Positions 61,201 to 64,000 of a stretch of DNA of 64,000 nucleotides are shown piece by piece. The stretch comes from Ectocarpus siliculosus (taxonomy: Eukaryota; Sar; Phaeophyceae; Ectocarpales; Ectocarpaceae): positions 4,845,681 through 4,909,680 of the forward strand of contig FN649734.1 in assembly GCA_000310025.1 (NCBI GenBank), written 5' to 3'. Under the pieces are notes generated by a model. The model was not told the DNA's origin, did not search any database, and saw nothing but the letters and a program-made list of their open reading frames with translations. The stretch's first letter is position 1, and each line of letters starts with the position of its first letter. The position numbers and the translations under genes were made by a program.

Positions 61201-64000
61201 GAAGATGCAGACTTCCAACGAGAAACCCTACTACTGTACCACACAGAATACAGATTCACCAAGGCGCGAATCGCAGAAGGGTGTGGTAGGGGAGCAGCGC
61301 CAAACTGAATTGCGGTGCCCGCTTGACAGGCTTGCTTCGATGGATCGAAATTACCACCGTCTTCAAAACCGTCAAAGAAAGGCCACTCGAGAAAACTCCA
61401 CTCGAATTGACGATATACGTATAAGTGGTCCGGGTTGGGCTCAAAAGAGCACAGAACTATCAAGGGATTACGTACAAGATGAAAACAAACAGCAGGACCA
61501 CATCCCACAGCTGGTAGTCAGCTCCCAGACGTGATAACGTTTCCCAAGGTCAACAGCTCGTACAGCTTACGCGCTCTTGACTCGAACAGCCCAGCGAACC
61601 TCAACGAACCTAGACACACACTTCTACTTCGAAGTAGAAGTAAAAATGTATACCAATCTGTATGAAGTCAAATGTGCGCTCCTTACCTCTGCGGTTGCTA
61701 TCCGGGCACGCCTCCCGGTCGCAGCCGTCGAAGACGATGACGACGACGATGGAATAATCCGACCCTTGTGGTGCTGGCCTCTCTGTTCCCGTTGCTGCAG
61801 GGAAGACGACGACGATCGGCCACTACCGCCGCCACCGCCGCCGTCGCCGCCGTCGCCGCTGTCCGTGTACGGCGGGTTGACCACGGCAGTCGCGGTCGCC
61901 CGGCAGGCGGCGTGGAGGCAGGCCACGACATCCGTGTCGTGCCTAGATCAGACGCAAAAAAAAAGGGATTTGTCAGGGACCCAGGGACAGGGAGCTTCTG
62001 TGCGGGTGCCTACCTTTTGTGGAAGCTAGCCAGAGCGTACTTGGTCTCTGTCGGGTTGGTTAGGGTGGTTTGCTGCCGCGAATAGCCGGAGGGGAGTGGT
62101 GGGAACAAGGATAAACGTGACAAAACAGAAAGAGAAAATGCCGCCAGAAAATAGGGGGAAAGACAGAAGAAACAAGGAAGAGCTGGAACAAAGGAAGGAC
62201 CGCCAACAACAACGATGACACTACAACCACCACCAGCAACAGCGTACCTAGCAGCCGACAGCATTCTCTGCAGCAACACCGACACCGCACGTCTCCCCTC
62301 CCCGACAGATGCCTCCCTCTGAATCTCGTCGTCCAGTTCCGGCTGCGTCCGAGCCTTGTCGGCGGGCTGGGAGGCCGAAGGGTTGCGGGCGCTGCCGCCG
62401 AATCCCGCGTACACTTCCTGCGAGGAGGCGTGTCGACGACGTGAAGGTGAAGGGAATTTTCAAGAAAAAATGCGAGATAGCACCCTATTCCATAAAAAAT
62501 GCATTATTATTATTCCATAAAAAACGCAGATCACCCTTTTGATGGGTGCCGTTCTATGCCTGCAAAAACCCCTGTTGACGGGTTGGGCTATCATGAATAT
62601 GCGGTTCATTATGTCGCTGTTGTTGGTATCGCCGTTGTTGTGGGTGGCGTTGGTCTTAGGCCCTCTATAAGGCAGGTACAGCGGTATGCGCCAGACCGAT
62701 TCACCCGCCCTATGCAGGGCACCCGCACTTTTCAATTTATTATCCAAGCGATTTCACCCGCCCTATCGCGGGGACCCGCCTTATATAACCACCTTACAGA
62801 GGGCCTACGACTGTGCTACGATCCTCACACTCTGGCCACGATTTCGGAAGGCAGGCCTAACCTGACGGGGACAGTGCTACACCACAAACAGAAACTTCTA
62901 CAGAAAAGAGCCATGATCCCCTAACCGTATGCATATGCATAGGCACTTCCGAAAAACTACAAGAAAAATATGTTGTTTCATCCCTAGAACGTAGAGAGCT
63001 TTACAGATTCTTATTACTGGTAGCAAAAAAAGTATTCCGATTCAATTATCCGATTCAAGAACGTCATGATCCGCCACTGTTTTCGGTTTGCCACCTTGAA
63101 GATCTGCACGAAAACTTCCCGAGCGATCCCTCCATCCAGCATGGACAGGTGCTGCAGAGGCCGGAGCACGTCTCCCAGCTTGATCATGATGTCGGGCAGC
63201 TCACCGTCCCGATACTTTCGGTATATCACGGCCTGAAAACGAAAAACAACGAGTGGAGGGATGGGGAGGAAGGGGGTTATTGTAGTTGTCATCCTGCACG
63301 GTCGTCGTCCTCGGATCACGGGCCCCGGCATACTTCAACGCTGGCTAGGACGGAGTGCGTTGTCGTGCTATCGCCGACCAGGCTACAGGCAAAGGCAGAA
63401 AGGGCGACTTGTTGCGGCTAGGTGTTCGGCAAGCCGCATGAAAGATTGGCGACATTCCTCTTAGCGACCCTTTGGGAGGCGGTCCACGAGCAGGTAGAAC
63501 ATTGGCAGACTGTTATTTTCTTCCATCACCGTAAATTAGCGCTGACAGCATTTCTGCCGGGAGCTCGAATTTGTCGTCACACAGAAGACTTGTATTTTTG
63601 TGTGTTTTTGTCTTCATTTCAAATCAGTGCTCACAGCATTTGTGGCGTTTTGCTCCGACCCGTGGTCACACAGAAGGGTTCCTCTCCCTGAGGCTGCAAG
63701 ATCAAAAACATAAATCTAACCGTGACACGTCGCTGCATGTTGCTCGAGGGTCAGTACTATACACACACGGGTAGGTTGCACAGCATTTTACGTGTTCAAA
63801 GTGATTTCCCTGGGCTCCTATCTATCGATTGCTGTGAGTTTATTTCTTTTCCTTTGTGTTGAAGGGTTGGGAAGGACCTGATTGATTCTGGTGTTGGTTC
63901 TCGCCAACACACCTACCTTGCACTCCGAGTTTTCACGAGAGACTTCGAAACAACTCTCAACAATTTTTCCAAGAACGGCCTCTCTCCTCTGCTATCCGTT
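38824..64000 (-). CDS. PRKDC: DNA-PKcs (PRKDC) C-terminal half, runs off right edge
   Basis: DNA-PKcs is the PIKK that Ku recruits to DNA double-strand breaks for non-homologous end joining in the nucleus. Exons read (minus): 64000-63917, 63232-63095, 62417-62014 (perhaps split), 61942-61687, 61029-60718, 60014-59917, 59364-59222, 58640-58535, 57689-57468, 56929-56640, 56228-56144, 55997-55773, 54950-54854, 54284-54156, 53117-53027, 52685-52631, 52162-52049, 51458-51145, 50448-50274, 49806-49630, 48977-48816, 48276-48162, 47834-47666, 47064-46974, 46039-45917, 45343-45216, 44513-44438, 43948-43845, 43391-43290, 42808-42668, 41348-41206, 40302-40157, 38924-38824. Nearly all junctions keep phase. 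The product aligns in order with human DNA-PKcs from the start of the FAT region to the last residue (TAA at 38824). One short exon before the last is unresolved, and one may be lost near the gap at 58118-58217. Confidence 0.93.
38980..39185 (+). repeat. Dispersed repeat, copy A
   Basis: Shares ordered blocks (GGGCTCA..AGAGCACAG, CAAGATGAAAA, CTCGAACAGCCCAGCGA) with 61415-61605. Origin unknown. Confidence 0.7.
41206..47064 (-). CDS. PRKDC: DNA-PKcs kinase-domain exons
   Basis: Exon 47064-46974 has [14 protein letters not shown] (human MASLRRPKRIIIRG, with the ATP-binding Lys). 46039-45917 has [16 protein letters not shown], nearly identical to human. 45343-45216 has [17 protein letters not shown]. 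43948-43845 and 43391-43290 join as [15 protein letters not shown] leading to the catalytic loop [10 protein letters not shown] (human GIGDRHLNNF). 42808-42668 has the activation segment [10 protein letters not shown] (human IGIDFGHAFG) and [13 protein letters not shown]. 41348-41206 has [13 protein letters not shown] (human TMDVFVKEPSFDW). Catalytic Asp, Asn and DFG Asp are all present, so the kinase looks active. Confidence 0.95.
41395..41530 (-). repeat. Two short copies of a LINE-tail-related repeat, hairpin-less variant
   Basis: On the minus strand GCGAGGTCAATGG...GGCATGCACGACTATGAGTACACC and a C-run at 41395-41455, with a second similar copy at 41460-41515. They match the plus-strand copy at 44115-44180. 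Confidence 0.65.
41620..42450 (-). mobile_element. 5'-truncated LINE (non-LTR retrotransposon), 3' end of ORF2 plus tail
   Basis: A minus-strand open frame of about 270 codons reads [20 protein letters not shown] at its start and, near the end, [20 protein letters not shown]. The latter is the Cys/His region found after the reverse transcriptase in many LINE ORF2 proteins (C.C....E...H....C). The frame stays open to its stop near 41638. The tail contains the perfect hairpin CGTCCTCTCGAGGACG (41678-41693) and ends GAGTACG followed by a run of C. It sits in a DNA-PKcs intron in the same orientation as the gene. The upstream reverse transcriptase and endonuclease parts are absent. Confidence 0.8.
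42622..42652. repeat. (CAG)n microsatellite
   Basis: CAG/CAA run in a DNA-PKcs intron, just downstream of the exon ending 42668 on the minus strand. Confidence 0.9.
43168..43260. repeat. (AAC)n microsatellite
   Basis: About 28 AAC units with a few AAT in the DNA-PKcs intron after the catalytic-loop exon. It produces a spurious poly-Asn open frame on the plus strand. Confidence 0.95.
44095..44180 (+). repeat. LINE-tail-related repeat, plus orientation, hairpin-less variant
   Basis: Reads GCGAGGTCAATGGTCTGGCG...GGCATG...GAGTACACCCCCCCCC. It is the reverse-oriented match of 41395-41455 and lies in a DNA-PKcs intron. Confidence 0.65.
44838..44948. repeat. GA-rich simple repeat
   Basis: Imperfect (GA)n in a DNA-PKcs intron; a pyrimidine tract on the transcript strand. 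Confidence 0.9.
45640..45770 (-). repeat. LINE-tail repeat copy
   Basis: Minus-strand copy of the tail of the LINE at 41620: ATCGGTGATCG, hairpin CGTCCTCTCAAGGACG, GGTCTAACCGCTAAGG and a C-rich end. Intronic in DNA-PKcs. Confidence 0.75.
47666..50448 (-). CDS. PRKDC: DNA-PKcs FAT end and pre-kinase exons
   Basis: Exon 50448-50274 reads [12 protein letters not shown]...[14 protein letters not shown] (human KFPRLLQIIERY...VPCWQFISWISHMV). 49806-49630 reads [16 protein letters not shown] (human TDNYPQAIVYPFIISS). 48977-48816 gives [14 protein letters not shown], 48276-48162 gives [21 protein letters not shown], and 47834-47666 gives FSTWMSDF and LEVPGQYGG (human SPWMSDF and LEIPGQYDG). Donors after 50274 and 47666 are GC. 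Both introns restore phase and homology exactly; at 47666 the codon AG/C is split across the intron. Confidence 0.93.
48689..48778. repeat. Perfect 3 x 30-bp tandem repeat
   Basis: Three identical 30-bp units beginning GCTGCCTATCC, in a DNA-PKcs intron 38 nt from the exon ending 48816. Confidence 0.95.
49828..49966. repeat. Two ~44-bp direct repeats before a DNA-PKcs acceptor
   Basis: GAAGT.CAAA.TAATCTGTCGC and CATTGAAC occur at 49828-49871 and 49922-49966, just upstream on the minus strand of the acceptor at 49807. Confidence 0.75.
51145..64000 (-). CDS. PRKDC: DNA-PKcs FAT-domain exons
   Basis: Exon 63232-63095 reads [15 protein letters not shown] (human YRSYRHGDLPDIQIK). 60014-59917 reads [16 protein letters not shown] (human VELAKLYRSIGEYDVL). 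58640-58535 gives [21 protein letters not shown]. 55997-55773 gives [13 protein letters not shown] (human LKRLLNTWTNRYP). 51458-51145 gives [11 protein letters not shown]...[12 protein letters not shown] (human YMTLADFCDQQ...LVVEKMLKALKL). Exons 61942-61687, 61029-60718 and 56929-56640 carry long Gly, Ser or Arg runs absent from human. The exon ending at 60718 is followed by a GC donor (CAG/GCAAGT). The exon starting 62417 either holds a retained 175-bp pyrimidine-rich stretch or has an intron whose phases I could not reconcile. Confidence 0.85.
54620..54655. repeat. (ACG)n microsatellite
   Basis: GACGACGACG run in a DNA-PKcs intron. Confidence 0.85.
58118..58217. other. Assembly gap (100 N)
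   Basis: Placeholder gap. Sequence 58218-58500 repeats 57830-58110 with many homopolymer differences, so the contig ends overlap and the true sequence is shorter. It lies in the DNA-PKcs region between exons 58640-58535 and 57689-57468. Confidence 0.9.
59825..59890 (-). repeat. LINE-tail repeat copy
   Basis: Minus-strand hairpin CGTCCTCTCGAGGACG, then GCGGTCAGTGG and an end GAGTACGCC plus C-run. Intronic in DNA-PKcs. Confidence 0.7.
61415..61605 (+). repeat. Dispersed repeat, copy B
   Basis: Diverged partner of 38980-39185, in a DNA-PKcs intron. Confidence 0.7.
62658..62806. mobile_element. 149-bp MITE-like element
   Basis: Ends are inverted repeats: AGGCCCTCTATAAGG at the left, and the reverse complement of the right end is AGGCCCTCTGTAAGG (one mismatch in 15). 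Inside are two direct ACCCGCCCTAT blocks. No clear target-site duplication. Intronic in DNA-PKcs. Confidence 0.6.

Overview
The window is eukaryotic. It holds long, split genes with mostly 50-300 nt exons in introns of several hundred bp, balanced base composition, many microsatellites and minisatellites, scattered transposon debris and two 100-N assembly gaps. Four protein genes can be read by joining exons whose splice phases agree and whose products match known families. A flagellar transition-zone gene, a DNA-PKcs gene, alternating gene strands and LINE fragments fit a flagellate-bearing protist lineage with large introns. My best guess is a brown alga (Phaeophyceae, Ectocarpus-like); this is inference, not proof.

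Layout: (1) 1.3-15.1 kb, minus strand: meckelin (TMEM67/MKS3), a ciliary transition-zone membrane protein, 21 exons recognised, with the C-terminal end not found and probably left of the window. One intron carries a 1.65-kb minisatellite and another a long (GA)n tract. (2) 15.3-26.3 kb, plus strand, divergent from meckelin with start codons about 220 bp apart: a 14-exon, 918-codon protein with a PTEN/auxilin/tensin-type phosphatase domain (intact CX5R site), a tensin-type C2 domain and a low-complexity acidic tail. It has a tandem exon duplication near its N-terminus, and several introns carry tandem repeats next to splice sites. (3) 28.2-31.8 kb, plus strand: a Methyltransferase_16 (METTL21-like) protein methyltransferase with a polyQ stretch and a long C-terminal extension. 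(4) 31.8-38.8 kb: no host gene seen. This is a repeat island with two inverted copies of an unidentified transposon-derived repeat, a foldback element, a GGCGGTAA-rich array and a tRNA-like segment. (5) 38.8-64 kb, minus strand, running off the right edge: the 3' part of a DNA-PKcs (PRKDC) gene, about 36 exons covering FAT, PIKK kinase and FATC, with LIN­E/SINE-like insertions in its introns.

The genes do not form one pathway. Meckelin belongs to the flagellum; DNA-PKcs to double-strand break repair and end joining; the phosphatase-C2 protein probably to membrane or phosphoinositide work; the methyltransferase to protein lysine methylation. The most notable cross-cutting signals are an excess of GC-AG introns (five supported by exact phase and homology on both sides) and repeated tandem duplication of sequence around splice sites.
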